From NCBI RefSeq assembly GCF_014805685.1, contig NC_060906.1:12257846-12321845 (forward strand): 64,000 nucleotides of DNA, in the 5' to 3' direction. This document shows positions 27,276 through 38,725 of this stretch, piece by piece. Made by a program: the position numbers and the translations under genes. The notes under the pieces are model-generated. The model was not told the DNA's origin. It saw nothing but the letters and a program-made list of their open reading frames with translations, and ran no database searches. This DNA comes from Silurus meridionalis (lineage: Eukaryota; Chordata; Actinopteri; Siluriformes; Siluridae). The stretch's first letter is position 1; every line of letters starts with the position of its first letter.

Positions 27276-27599
27276 AGCACAGGCCAAAGTATTTACTGTT
27301 TGTGTATGGGTGTAAGTTTTCCACACCACCACGGTTGTTATCAAATTTAAACAGATATCAAGTTACTACACTTACACACACACACACTGTTCACTGTGTG
27401 TTTAGCAAAATTCTACAAGCCAAACTGTCTTGAATCAGAGACACCTGCAGTCAAGCAAGGGCAACAAGCCTAGGCAACAAAAGGAATCTAAGGTTAGCTG
27501 AACCTAAAGTATGAAATGATGTTTTCCGAAATTATGTAATATATACATTTGCATAGCAGCCCTTAACAGGTAAAATGCGTAGCTTTACACTTAATAAAG

Positions 27600-28237
27600 C
27601 GCCATATCTATAGACTATATCTAGTTCCCCCTGAGCATTGAGCTATCTTTAAAACAAACACTGAACTGAATGATTTCATGCGGCTCTTACGTTCATATCG
27701 AAGTTTGTGTTTGTGTTTTTTTAATGTGCGTGTTCGCTTCGCTTGAGTTCAATACCGTATTTTCAAGACTTAAATGATCGTGCCCGTACTGGGAAACTTT
27801 GCGGTATATTCATCTCGCGCACATGCGCATTTGACGGAACACAAGGCAGATTTGACGGGGATTGTTTAAGGCAAGGAATGCCAAAAGTCCCACTATGTAA
27901 CATGCATAGTAAAAGAAAAACGCTATTGTAAATTATTATATTTTTGTTTGTGGACTTGGTTAAACTAAAAGTTTGTGTGTGTGAGACAGTGCACACAATG
28001 TTCCTTGTTGAAAATGACTGTCCTGTGGTCTTAGAACTGTAGGAGTTAATTTCTGTCATTATGTTAGTGTGTGACACTTACAATAAATCTGGCTGAGCAG
28101 AGGTGCGTGTGTGTGTGTGTGTTAGAGGAAGGGATGGGTGATGTTCATGTGTGCCCATGTGTATGATGTGGCTCTTTGCGGTAACACAGTAAAAAATGTG
28201 GCTCTCGGTCTCTGACTGGTTGGCCACCCCTGGTTTA
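27600..28237. mobile_element. hAT-like element, right end
   Basis: The right end GGTTGGCCACCCCTG, preceded by GTGGCTCTCGGTCTCTGACT, is the inverse of the CAGGGGTGGCCAACC terminus of fish hAT-derived repeats. The left terminus was not found, so the left boundary is approximate. Confidence 0.6.
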
Positions 28238-29244
28238 CAGGGATGCATGCCAATGAGAAAATGCTTGTGAGAAAGAGAAAGCACATGCCTTCCAGGAAGC
28301 AGAGCAGTATTTATCACAGACTGCCTTACGCATGTAAAATGGGCTTACTGACCACTTTTTGCACCATGCGCATACTGTATACTCTAAAAACCTTTGACAA
28401 AGGTGTAGGTAGATAAAGTAATATATCTGCAACATTGTTTCAATTTCTCGCTTCTGAGCTCGATAATCTCGCACAGTAAGCCATTCCATTTAAAAAAATA
28501 CTATGGAATTTGTATTCCATCAGAACCGTGTTATTATGTTTGGTAAGTCTATAAGAATAACAGCCAAAGTTGGTCATATGAGGTACGGTGACGTTGGAGC
28601 ACCCTGACCTTAGAAAAGGATCGCCTCTTCTATCACAAAGACATGGAACAAGTTACGAATGATGAAAATCTCTGTTATCAAAAGTTTAGTCACTTTCTAC
28701 ATGTATCAGCTCGCTTACAATGTCACTCAAACTGAGCATAATGGATGCATTAAGGTTTTCCAAATGTTATTATACTCAATACAATAGTTTTGTTTCTTGG
28801 TAAAGATATAAAGTATCATAAAGTATCCTGACCACCTCAGACTGGTTTCCTAGCAAACTGTGGCTTTTCTTAGCTTTTTACAGCCCAGGATTTGATTACT
28901 GAAAATGCACTGGACTTTCCATTTTATTGCAGTTAACCTACTGCTTCCTGTAAAGATTAATTATTTAATGAATACATAGCTTGTCATGTTGTAGTCTATA
29001 TTTAAAAGACACAAACATATATATACTGTACAATTATATGAAATGTTTAGTACCAACCATGCAGTCACAGTTAGTCCTAATTTATAAGCAAGTGCTTGCA
29101 AATAACCAAAGCAGATTAGTTCTGGAAATTATCAGTCTTATCTAGGTCCTGCTTAATATTCTGTGAAAACAGAGCATCTAGGGTGTGACATGTGTGATAC
29201 TAATGAAAGAGTAAACAAGGATAATAACAATAATAAAGAAGAAA
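28238..29244. other. Gene-free stretch
   Basis: No recognised gene, repeat or transposon end. Confidence 0.35.
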
Positions 29245-29889
29245 TAATGTAACCACAATTCCAATAAAGTTGGGACATGCCCATGTTTACCACTGTGTAG
29301 CATCCGCTCTTCTTTTAACAACCGTCTATAAATGTTTGGGAACTGAGGAAACTAATTACCGGAGTTTTGGAGAGGGTTGTTGTCCCATTCTTGCCTGATC
29401 AATAGTCCTAGTTTGATTTGTCTGACCAAAGAACAGTTTTCCAGATTGCCACAAACCATTATACATGATCTTTGGCCCAGAGATGACGGTGACATTTCTG
29501 GATCATATTCATATATGGCTTCTTCTTTGCATGATTGTCAGGAAACCACCTGGCATGCCCCCCTCGGCGGCTGTCATGTTGCTGCTCTCTCTGCCACTTC
29601 CGGCTTTGATTCCCGACACCTGGTCCTCATTACCGACTCACCTTTATAAGCTCCCGTTTCAGAGTTCATTCCCCGCTGGCTCCTGCTCCCTGTGCCAATT
29701 GCACGGATTACAGTCTCTGTACGGATTCTACCCTTTCCGTGAATTCAACCTGTTCCGTGGATTCTACCTGTATTGTGGATTATACCGGCTGTGCCGATTT
29801 GACCTGTCTTCCGGATTCGCTCCGCGTTATGGTTAGTGACTCTCCCTAACTCTGGTATTGTTTCTCATCACCATAAACAATGTGTTTCA

Positions 29890-30623
29890 AGTGTTTCTCC
29901 GAGCATGCCGCTCCGCTCCGCTCCGCTCCAGTGTTTCTCCGAGCGCCCCTCCCCGCTCCAGTGTTCCTACGAGCACGCCTCTCCGCTACAGAGGTCCTTC
30001 GAGGGTGCCGCTCCGCTCCAGTGTTCCACCGAGGGTGCCGCTTCGCTCCAGTGTTCCACCCAGGGTGCCGCTCCACTCCAGTGTTCTGCCGAGGGTGCTG
30101 CTCCGCTTCACGTCACGCCTCCAAGTTTGTCCGAAGGCGATGTCACGCCTCTAAGTGAACCTGGAGACGATGTCACGCCTCCAAGTGAACCTGAAGACGA
30201 CCTCATGCTTCAAGGTCTCTCCGAAGGCGTTGTTGCGCTTCACAGTCTTCCGAGCGCGCCGCTCCGCTCAAGTGTTTCTCCGAGCATGCCGCTCCGCTCC
30301 GCTCCAGTGTTTCTCCGAGCACCCCTCCCCGCTCCAGTGTTCCTACGAGCACGCCTCTCCGCTCCAGAGTCCCTCCGAGGGTGCCGCTCCGCTCCAGTGT
30401 TCCACCGAGGGTGCCGCTTCGCTCCAGTGTTCCACCCAGGGTGCCGCTCCACTCCAGTGTTCCGCCGAGGGTGCTGCTCCGCTTCACGTCACGCCTCCAA
30501 GTTTCTCCGAAGGCGACGTCACGCCTCTAAGTGACCCTGGAGACGATGTCACGCCTCCAAGTGAACCTGAAGACGACCTCATGCTTCAAGGTCTCTCCGA
30601 AGGCGTTGTTGCGCTTCACAGTC
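29890..30623. repeat. Two ~355-bp tandem copies, ~376-381 bp apart, built from ~30-bp units
   Basis: Copy 1 (29890-30247) and copy 2 (30271-30623) share GTGTTTCTCCGAGC through to CGCTTCACAGTC. Each contains shorter units of the type CTCCAGTGTTCCACCGAGG. Confidence 0.85.
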
Positions 30624-30874
30624 CCTCTGAAGGGGAGGCCGCGCTTTACAGCTCCTACCACAACAATGTAGCACTTCCAAGCCTCTCCGAAAGCGCCGTC
30701 AAGCTTCAAGTCCCCTTCGGAGGGGCCAACGCACTCCAGGATCCCTCAATAGCCGACGTTACGGACCTAGGTCCCTCCCTCCCACGGTCACAGAGTCCCC
30801 TGGAGGCTACGTCATGGTCCAAGACTCCGCCGAAAGCACCATTGTGCTTGATGTCGCCTTCAGCAGGAACTTGA
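30155..30874 (+). CDS. Repeat-containing open frame inside the insertion (function unknown)
   Basis: 239 codons with no stop. The core is a roughly ten-residue repeat, PLQCSTEGAA / SLQCSTQGAA / PLQCSAEGAA, followed by acidic stretches (SEGDVTPLSDPGDDV, PPSEPEDDLMLQ) and further PSEG-type units. No conserved domain, signal peptide or membrane segment is visible. Overlapping frames (29836-30534) read the same repeat in other phases, so selection for coding is unproven. It may be a low-complexity gag-like or hitch-hiking minisatellite frame. Confidence 0.35.
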   Translation: MNLETMSRLQVNLKTTSCFKVSPKALLRFTVFRARRSAQVFLRACRSAPLQCFSEHPSPLQCSYEHASPLQSPSEGAAPLQCSTEGAASLQCSTQGAAPLQCSAEGAAPLHVTPPSFSEGDVTPLSDPGDDVTPPSEPEDDLMLQGLSEGVVALHSPSEGEAALYSSYHNNVALPSLSESAVKLQVPFGGANALQDPSIADVTDLGPSLPRSQSPLEATSWSKTPPKAPLCLMSPSAGT

Positions 30875-31839
30875 TGTCGCCTTCAGCGGGACCTTGGAGT
30901 GTGACGGCGCCTTCGCTGAAGGCGACATCAAGTTCCAGACAGCCACAGTGGGCGCTGTCATGTTCCAGACAGCCACAGTAGACGCTGTCACGCCTCCGCC
31001 ATCCTCAGTAGGTGCCGTAACTGACAACCCCCGTGGATGCATCATACCCCCAGGTCTGCTCCAAACTCCCACAGAGGGCGTCACTGATCTCCGCCAAGGG
31101 CATCACACGGTCTCTGCTGACGGTGCCGCTCAGCCTCTGTTCTCTGCTGAGGGCATCGCTGGGCCCCTGATCTCCGCCGTGGTCACGACTCTAAAAATGA
31201 TAGATCTTTTATTTACATTTTTGGATTGAACTGCAAAGTGTGTTTACAGATTTTTGAAAGTACTTCTCAGCCAAAGCAGTGATGTCCATCACAAAATAAT
31301 GCCTGTTTTTAATACAGTGCTGCCTGAGGGCCTAAAAATAATGGGCACCAATATTACGATTCAGCCTTGTGCACAAATATTTCCTCGGATATTCTAAAAC
31401 CTTTAAAAATATTATGTACTGTAGATGATGATATATTTAAAGTCTTTGAAATTTTACATTGAGAAACATTATTCTGAAATTGTTTGACAATTTGTAGACA
31501 GAGCTTTTCACATATTGGTGAACCTCTGCCAATCTTTACATCTGAAAGTTTTCAGACTTTCTTGGATACTTGTTTTATACCCACTTATGTAACTGACCTG
31601 TTGCCAATTAACGTAATTAATTGCAATATGTACTTCCACCTCTTTCTTGTTAGTACCACCTTTCCAGACTTTAGTTAAAATATTTGAGTGATACTGAAAG
31701 TGTTTGTGGTCTTTAAAGGTTTTTACTTTAAGTTACTTGGCATTATGTGGGTCTAGTGAAAGATCAAATGATCAATGTCCCTTGCTCTAATTTTCTGTTA
31801 ACTACAGAATGCTGCTCAATTCCCAAACGTTTTCAATGA

Positions 31840-32160
31840 TTCAGATATAGAATCTGAATGGGTTTTATTGCCAAGTGTGCTCACACACTCAAGGGATTTG
31901 TTTAGTTCTTTCTTTTTTAATGTAATAAAAAAAGTAGGTGCAAGGTTACAAAATTAACAGTGAGAAAATATGTTAGGAACAAAATAAACTAGTAAAAACT
32001 GCCATTGGTGAAATGCAGGATCATGCAAAATTGCTATGAGGTCAATTACATTTCACAGTACATACATGACACAGGATAGAACTGAAAAAAAAAAAACAGG
32101 ACCTATGCAAAAAGGTCAAAAAAGTTTTAATAGCAGAAGTGAAACAAAGAGAATCTAATT
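31840..32160 (-). mobile_element. LINE 3' UTR-like fragment
   Basis: GTTTTATTGCCAAGTGTGCT followed by CACACTCAAGGGATTTG is the inverted 3' end of a common fish LINE; no coding part remains. The family is uncertain. Confidence 0.45.
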
Positions 32161-32289
32161 CAAATGATACATTAACCATGAACTATTTTGAACCATGCCG
32201 TTTTATGAAGTGGGTTCATGAGGAAATGGGTGTATGTTTGAATTAGCACTTTTCTACTCTTTCAAGTCCATCCATCTATCAATTAAGGG

Positions 32290-32350
32290 TGTAACGATAC
32301 ATTAATTCATAACAAACCATTTCGGTACAGACCTTTTGGTTGGGTGCACA
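32290..32350. mobile_element. hAT-like terminal fragment
   Basis: GGGTGTAACGATACATTAAT and later ATTTCGGTACAGACC resemble the start of a fish hAT-type repeat; a similar inverted fragment lies at 4060-4150. Confidence 0.4.
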
Positions 32351-32867
32351 TGTGTACCGAATTTAATCCTTTGTATGTGTGTAACATATTTAAAATTCCT
32401 GAGTTTCTGAGTTCCTCACAAAAATATTAAGTGCAACAGCAAGGTTGTTTAATCTCCACCTTGCATTTTAAGCATTGTTTCACTGTGGCCCCTTATTTTA
32501 CACCTGAAATACAGTTTGTAGTGTCGAAATATGATTTGTAATGCATTGTAAAACTCAATTGGTTTGGTGCATGCGTGAAATCACTGCCAGTTCTGTTTTT
32601 ATGACAGTTTAGTGAAATTCTTTAGCATTTTATGTCCAGATTCAAAAGTTTCTCTTAAAAGGAGAAAATCCTGATAATTCCATATATTGATGGAGTGAAT
32701 AAATGAAGGATGGAAGGAATAAAGACATTTGTTAAAGTATGCTGAAATAAGTAGAAGATATCTTCAGAAAATTATATATTAAATGTAAAACACCCACCCA
32801 CCCACACTTATATACACATCTGTATTTCCACAAATGTAAACTTTTTAATTTATTCCATTTTATTTTT

Positions 32868-32995
<128 letters not shown>

Positions 32996-34961
32996 CTGCA
33001 GTTAACAGAAGGTTTTGTCTTATATTTGTAACACTATGTGCAGTGGGTATTGTAAAAACCCATGTTTTGTCTTGCTAGTTATACTATGATTCTAAATCCA
33101 CAATTTTCTTTTCCCACTGTACTATATATAATTACCCTGTTTTACTTTGCATGAGTTCACCTTCTTTGGCTTTCTTCTTCTTCCAAAAAAACATGTTAGC
33201 ATTAAGTGTTGAAAATTAGCAATAAATGTACATAAATGTATACCAAACTCTCATCCCACACAAAAGAGGATTTACTCATACCTTGTACTACTGCGATCCA
33301 CTTCAACCTTGACCAGTATAAACGAAAGATGATTAAACTTGTTTAAAAAAGACAAGCAAAGAAAACTCTACTGGGAGAGACATGAGATTTTTTTTGACAG
33401 ACAGCCAGGGGAAATCCATCCTGGCAACTGATTGCCAGGAAAGAGAACTTGCCTACTTCTTTGTGTTTTAATGATTAATAGGTGTAGTCTACCCATTTTT
33501 GTTTGAGGTTTGAAGGGAGCAGTGCAGAGTATGTATGGTGTGGGCTGTAAGTGGGCACTGGTCTATTTGTTAATTTGTAATCAGTAAGGATTGGCCATTT
33601 AAATCCTTTATGGAAAATTCAGAAAGGGAGTGGATTAAACATAGCAATTGGGTTGGGTGGGAGAAATCTGGTATAAAAACTGAATATACAACAATATGAA
33701 AGGCCTCTGTGGACAGGAAAAGCTTTATCAATGTATTGTTGTAAAGGAAGTTGGAAGTCAGATAAAGAAGGTTCAGATTAATGATGTTAGGTGAGAAAGA
33801 CAATTAGTCTACCCCAAGGTTTGCATGCAGTGACAGTTATGTGAATAATGTCTAAGAAGATAACAAGATATTGTCATCTTCAAGCATATATAGCATCTCA
33901 GCCTTGCTCTGAATTGGCCATTATTATGCTGCTCCTAGAGTATGATGACTAGTTATTTAGCTATAATGGAAGCTCTGTTGAAGAAAATGAGCCAAGTGAT
34001 GCACTCTCAGTTCCTTATTCATCAAGATCAGCTGAGCCATCACCACCCAAAACAGTATTTTGCCTTGAAGTAGCACCATATTTTATTGGCTTATTATTAC
34101 ACCTAAGACTCAGTGCTCTTGTGTATTGTTGCATATCTTTCTTGAATGAAAAGAGTTTTAAAGATGCTACATACACATCATATAAAAAAACAGCAGATAA
34201 TGTCATTTACATCTCTTATTTTTTGCATGCTAGCCGTAAGGATTTATATAAAACCAGTGACAAAATTAAGAGAACTCTAATTTAAGAGTTTGATCAGAAT
34301 TTAGTTTTCCCCATGCTTCTTTAATGTCATGTAGCTGTGCTGCTGAGTGGGGTTGTGTATTTATAATTGATAGCCAACATTATGTTTGTGAATTATCTGA
34401 ATGTACAGGGAAAGCAAAAACAGAACTTCATATAAGATTTATTTAAGCTTTGAAGTATTTGTTTTAGTGCTAACCAAGTAGTGACATACCGCCATTTATT
34501 ATCTAAAAACAGGCATGAAGTTATCTGTTTAAATCGACTGAACTTGTGCAGCAAACTATCATGGTCACTGGTGTAAAATGCTGCCTTCAACTCCAGCAAT
34601 ACCAGATTAGCAACAGAAACAGAAACCTCTGAATAACTTTAGCCAGTAATGAATACTGTACTATGGCAGTCATAATTCTATAAACACTTTGTTATATTTA
34701 GATTTAACTAAACCAGCCTGGCATGCAGCGTAAAACACTTTCCAAATATTAAAATCTATTAGCTAATTAAACATTCAGACATTCTCCAGAATCATGTTTA
34801 ATTTTTGATAGATTTTTAAAATAATATATGGGTTAAAATAATTTAGATCAGCTGCGAGAGCAAAATGAAGTGTCTCACCAGAGTCCATGTAAAATAAAAA
34901 AAATAAAGTAGACTTGTTTTTGAAACTGCTGTATTTTTCATGATATGCACACTGGTATTTA

Positions 34962-35060
34962 CACAAACATTTATAACATTTGGCAGACACTCTTATCCAT
35001 ACTAACTTGATCTTATTTTTCAAGTGCATAAGGGCCTCATGGACTTGGAATTTGAACTAA
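34962..35060 (+). mobile_element. V-SINE-like core fragment
   Basis: CATTTGGCAGACACTCTTAT and the adjacent CC resemble the conserved 3' core of fish V-SINEs (TTTGGCAGACGCTTTTATCC). Confidence 0.5.
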
Positions 35061-35699
35061 GGACGCTTGGATGAGAAATCGAAAGTCTTAAATTTTAAAT
35101 AACAAAAATCCGCATGTAGACAAATGTTCCAGACCTAACACATACACAATGAACAACAAGTGCATATTAAATGGCAGACATGGCAGACAGGAAGTGCTTG
35201 TTATAGACAATAGATAATAATCAGCAAATGGAAACATTTATTTGTTATCCTTGTGGAAACCAGCAAAACATCCTATCCACATCTCAACTAATTCACCATA
35301 CAGGTCTTTTAACTCTGACGATTCTTAATATGCCAATTGAGTTTAAAAAATGACCCCACTGTAATTGCATTGTCACCCACAAACAAACTGCTCCCCAAAA
35401 TCTTAAAAGCATAACCTGTTTCTAGAGGAATACATTCCAAGATTCCAAGCTCTTTCAAAAGATTTTTCAAAACAGTATGTTGTCACAAAGCAAACAGAAT
35501 ATTCCATTGTCAAAGTTCTAACTTTAAGATTTCCCTTTATTGGAACTAAGAGCCCAAATCTAACCTGCCGCAGCAAGACAATGCATTTGTACACAAAGCA
35601 AGATCTATAAAGATAAAGCAAAACAACTTTATAGACACCCAAATATAGTTTTATATCCCTTATGAGCAAACTCAAGGTGACAATGGTATAGAAAAGACA

Positions 35700-35790
35700 C
35701 ACGTAAAGAAACTTGAAAGGAACCAGACTCTAAAGGAAACCCACCCTCTTCTGGATGTTAACAGACAGTGTAATTATGAGTAAGTGCTCT
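35700..35790 (-). mobile_element. L2 3' tail-like fragment
   Basis: TTGAAAGGAACCAGACTCTA, then AAGGAAACCCACCCTC, match the inverted L2 tail in the LINE at 50545-53435 (GAGGAACCAGACTC). Confidence 0.5.
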
Positions 35791-36089
35791 TCATAAAAAG
35801 TTCATGGTCATTTTGTCACTTTCTTTAGGTTACATGGTATAAACATTTTAAATAAAGAGCCACACAAATGCCTGTATCGCAAATTATTATGATGCACAAA
35901 AATATTTTATTGGATCTATTTTAACCCTTTCTGTCTAGAAAACATCCTGCACAAAATGTGGCATACTGTAAAGAATGGAAAGTTGTGCTTGTAAATTAGC
36001 ACCAGTGTTTTAAAATGATCTCAGCCCCAGAGGAATCCTGATTTCCAGGGTTGAGTTTCAGGATGGGGGGAATCCATGATTAACATGCA

Positions 36090-36262
36090 GGAAAACTGAA
36101 AATGAAAGAACTTCTATTTCTCCGTGGGCATTTCCACAACACTCCCCTCCCTGATGACATAACGGGGGTGGTAATATATATAGAAGTATCTCAGAAAGCG
36201 ACAGTCCCACACACAGCAAGGGAACACGACTGCACTGATTTACAGAAGAGTTTCCGGGAAAA
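36090..36262 (+). promoter_or_regulatory. Candidate promoter region of left tnfaip2-like gene
   Basis: GAAAATGAAAG at 36098-36108 fits GAAANNGAAA (ISRE core). An AT-rich TATA-like stretch taatatatatag lies at 36172-36183, and TTCCGGGAA at 36252-36260 is a perfect STAT-type palindrome (TTCNNNGAA). It lies 2.3 kb before the first resolved coding exon. No convincing first-exon donor was identified, so the link to the gene is tentative. Confidence 0.4.
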
Positions 36263-36404
36263 AGCAATCTGGATGAATCATGATGAAAACCTTCCATCTA
36301 CCCACAGTAACCATGTGGAGGAGAAGTAGAGGTCAGGAAAAACTTTTTTATGTAGCTTAAATAGCTTTTGTACATAACTTATTATCATACTACTACTACA
36401 TCAT

Positions 36405-36492
36405 CATAATAATAATAATAATTATAATAATAATAATAATAATATTGATGAGGATCAGTATCATAATCATGGTGATGATGATGATGATGGTT
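36405..36492. repeat. (AAT)n and (GAT)n tracts
   Basis: AAT repeats to 36445, then a GAT-rich run at 36471-36492. Confidence 0.85.
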
Positions 36493-36981
36493 CACCACAC
36501 AAAGAAAAAAGAAAAAGAAAAAACATTATCATCTGCAAGTCGAAAAACTTTTCTTCCTATTTTTTTAGTTTAGTTTTTGGTTTAGTTTTTAATTATCAAA
36601 TGATGCAGATGCAGGCAATGTTAAGGCATATAATACAAACTATATCAAATACCATTTTTATGCGTGTTCGTTCTCCAGAATGCGGTTATCCAGCTCATTG
36701 TATTAGACACAAAATGCGGTTTTTATGTAATAAAGTCCATTAGTGTAGCTCTTTCGTTTTTAAATAGAATAGTCGCTATATATGCGGGATTTTCTCTGTT
36801 CTGGCATGAACTCCACACATAGACTGCACGTATACAGTGTGTTCTGGGGGGAAAAAATCTTGAACAAGCTCCAGCCCTACCTTTTTTTTCTTTTTTCCTA
36901 CTCAAGGACTCGTTTTACTTTTTTTTCTAAAGTAAGCATTGCGCAGTGCTTGCAATTTTATAATAATTACCTACCTCTAAC

Positions 36982-36994
36982 AAAAAAAAAAAAA

Positions 36995-37029
<35 letters not shown>

Positions 37030-37030
37030 A
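36982..37030. repeat. A-run and (AAAT)n
   Basis: Twelve or more A residues are followed by AAAT repeats. Confidence 0.9.
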
Positions 37031-37402
37031 AACCCATCAACGTGTAATTCCAGAGGTTTGCTCGGGGGGTTGGAGTTCTGTAGTCTGTCGGCTCTGTTCC
37101 CTGGTTAGTGACTGGCGTTAAAAGCAAGATGTCCGCGAAGAGCATGAGAAAGAAACATAGCTGAAATTCATACTTTTGCGTCAGTTCATCACCATACGGG
37201 CAGACATGCTTATGAATACGTGTGACTATTCGTGATTATACAGATCATTGTTAGAGGAGCTTCATAAATATCACATAACTGTATAACAATCAGCTGAACC
37301 TCTTAGGGACTGTCTAAAAAGTGCTGGAATTTTCCCAAAACGCACACTGTTGAAGTAATGTATTCATTGAGTAATATTATTGTATTAGTAGTAAATTATA
37401 TG

Positions 37403-37595
37403 ATTACTCATATATTGTTAACATTATCAGTAATATTATTCTCCATTTTAAACAGTGAATAGGACGCAAAAAAAGTTATAAGAGTAATTTCTCCTATTAT
37501 AACTTTTTTTGCGTGTTATTCTCAGAAAGAAATAAAGTTTATTCTCAGCTTAAAATGAAGAATATTACTGATAATGTTAACAATATATGAGTAAT
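37403..37595. repeat. Foldback element with perfect 35-bp arms
   Basis: Arms 37403-37437 and 37561-37595 are exact inverse copies (left arm begins ATTACTCATATATTG). A second inner inverted pair, ACGCAAAAAAAGTTATAA, lies between them. A palindromic MITE is likely. Confidence 0.88.
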
Positions 37596-37740
37596 AATTA
37601 ATATATATATATATATGATATATGATATATAGATTGATTTTTTTAATTGTATATGTGGCATTATTGAACTATGTATTAGATACTATATGGCCAATTATAG
37701 ACACTTGATTATCACAGCAATTTTTTTAATTATATTATAT

Positions 37741-38500
37741 TACAAACCCTATTCCAAAAAGGTTGGGACACTGTACAAATTGAGAATAAAAAAGGAATGC
37801 AATAATTTACAAATCTCATAAACCTATATTTTATTCACAATAGAATATAGATAAAATATCAAATATCAAACATCAAATTCCAGAAAAGTTGGGACAGGCA
37901 TCAATAAGAGGCCGGAAAAGTTAAATGTACATATAAGGAACAGCTGGAGGATCAATTTGCAACTTATTATTTCAAATGGCAACATGATTGGGTATAAAAA
38001 GAGACTCTCAGAGTGGCAGTGTCTCTCAGAAGACAAGATGGACAGAAAGGAGTTTCTCAGAGAAAATTGCAAAGAGTTTGAAGTTATCATCATCTACAGT
38101 GCATAATATCATCCAAAGATTCAGAGAATCTGGAACAATCTCTGTGCGTAAGGGTCAAGGCCGGAAAACCATAATGGATGCCCGTGATCTTCGGGCCCTT
38201 AGACGGCACTGCATCACATACAGGAAGCTACTGTAATGGAAATCACAACATGGGCTCAGGAATACTTCCAGAAAACAATGTCGGTAAACAAAATCCTCTC
38301 TGAAACTCTATTGGTCAAAAAAGAAGCCATATCTAAACATGATCCAGAAGCGCAGGCGTTTTCTCTGGGCCAAGGCTCATTTAAAATGGACTGTGGCAAA
38401 GTGGAAAACTGTTCTGTGGTCAGAAGAATCAAAATTCGAAGTTCTTTTTAGAAAACTGGCACGCAATGTCATCCAGACTAAAGAGGATAAGGACAACGCC
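37741..38500 (+). mobile_element. Decayed Tc1-like transposon, right end lost
   Basis: The left end ATTCCAAAAAGGTTGGGACA begins the element. The frame at 37988-38236 encodes KSLKLSSSTVHNIIQRFRES and KGQGRKTIMDARDLRALRRH, the paired DNA-binding part of Tc1 transposase; 38236-38560 continues with TWAQEYF and FLWAKAHLKWT, then VLWSEESKFEV in another frame. Homology fades by about 38500, 75 bp before the first resolved tnfaip2-like exon. Confidence 0.85.
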
Positions 38501-38575
38501 TCTTTACAAAAACATGCTACATATATGACAGCTACATACATTCTGCCTGTTGGTTCATGAATTAAATTTTCACAG

Positions 38576-38725
38576 GTGAAGCAGAAGCTCATGACGATGA
38601 CCTTGTTTGCTCAAACAATGTGGAGTCCCTAAATAAAGGTCCAGCACAGGAGAAAGCAAAAAATAAGCGAAACATTTTACACATGCTAAAAAAAACAAAA
38701 AAACAGCCAAAAACATGCACTCCGG
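38576..38725 (+). CDS. tnfaip2-like: tnfaip2-like (left) exon 2, basic N-terminal linker
   Basis: The acceptor aattttcacag is followed by an open frame EAEAHDDDLVCSN and later KNKRNILHMLKKTKKQPK; the donor is CCGG/gtaggt. Phase 1 at both ends, as in the equivalent exons of the right paralogue. The acidic-then-basic character matches the region before the Sec6 fold. Confidence 0.68.

Larger units (their letters stand above)
29536..31196 (+). mobile_element. GC-rich repeat-coding insertion with 5-bp target-site duplication
   Basis: The insertion starts TGTCAGGAAACC and ends CTAAAA between direct ATGAT repeats (29531-29535 and 31197-31201). The first 350 bp, with TGTCATGTTGCTG and a promoter-like TTTATAAGCTCCC, resemble an LTR or leader. 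The rest is a degenerate repeat with long open frames. No reverse transcriptase, integrase or primer-binding site was seen. A 5-bp duplication would fit an LTR-type or non-autonomous retroelement. Confidence 0.6.
29245..31680 (-). mobile_element. Decayed Tc1-like transposon split by a 1.66-kb insertion
   Basis: The left part (29245-29535) starts with the end AATTCCAATAAAGTTGGGAC and includes TGACCAAAGAACAGTTTTCC. The right part (31197-31680) has GCAGTGATGTCCATCAC, TACTGTAGATGATGAT and TTGCCAATTAACG. These are the two halves of a minus-oriented Tc1-like family also present at 37741-38500. The interruption at 29536-31196 is flanked by ATGAT on both sides. Confidence 0.8.
32996..36089. other. 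Gene-free stretch
   Basis: Mostly unique AT-rich sequence. Two repeat fragments are listed separately: a V-SINE-like piece at 34962-35060 and an L2-tail-like piece at 35700-35790. No host exon was recognised. Confidence 0.35.

Noticed and set aside
29465..29836. 123-codon plus-strand frame
   Set aside because: It spans the junction between the Tc1 relic and the inserted cassette, so it is chimeric by insertion rather than a gene.
36102..36329. 75-codon frame in the candidate promoter of the left tnfaip2-like gene
   Set aside because: It shows no family resemblance and overlaps TATA-like and STAT-like sites; no splice link to the gene was found.
37129..37161. ATG frame MSAKSMRKKHS as first coding exon of the left tnfaip2-like gene
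   Set aside because: It is basic and well placed, but no GT donor of the required phase 1 exists before its stop codon.
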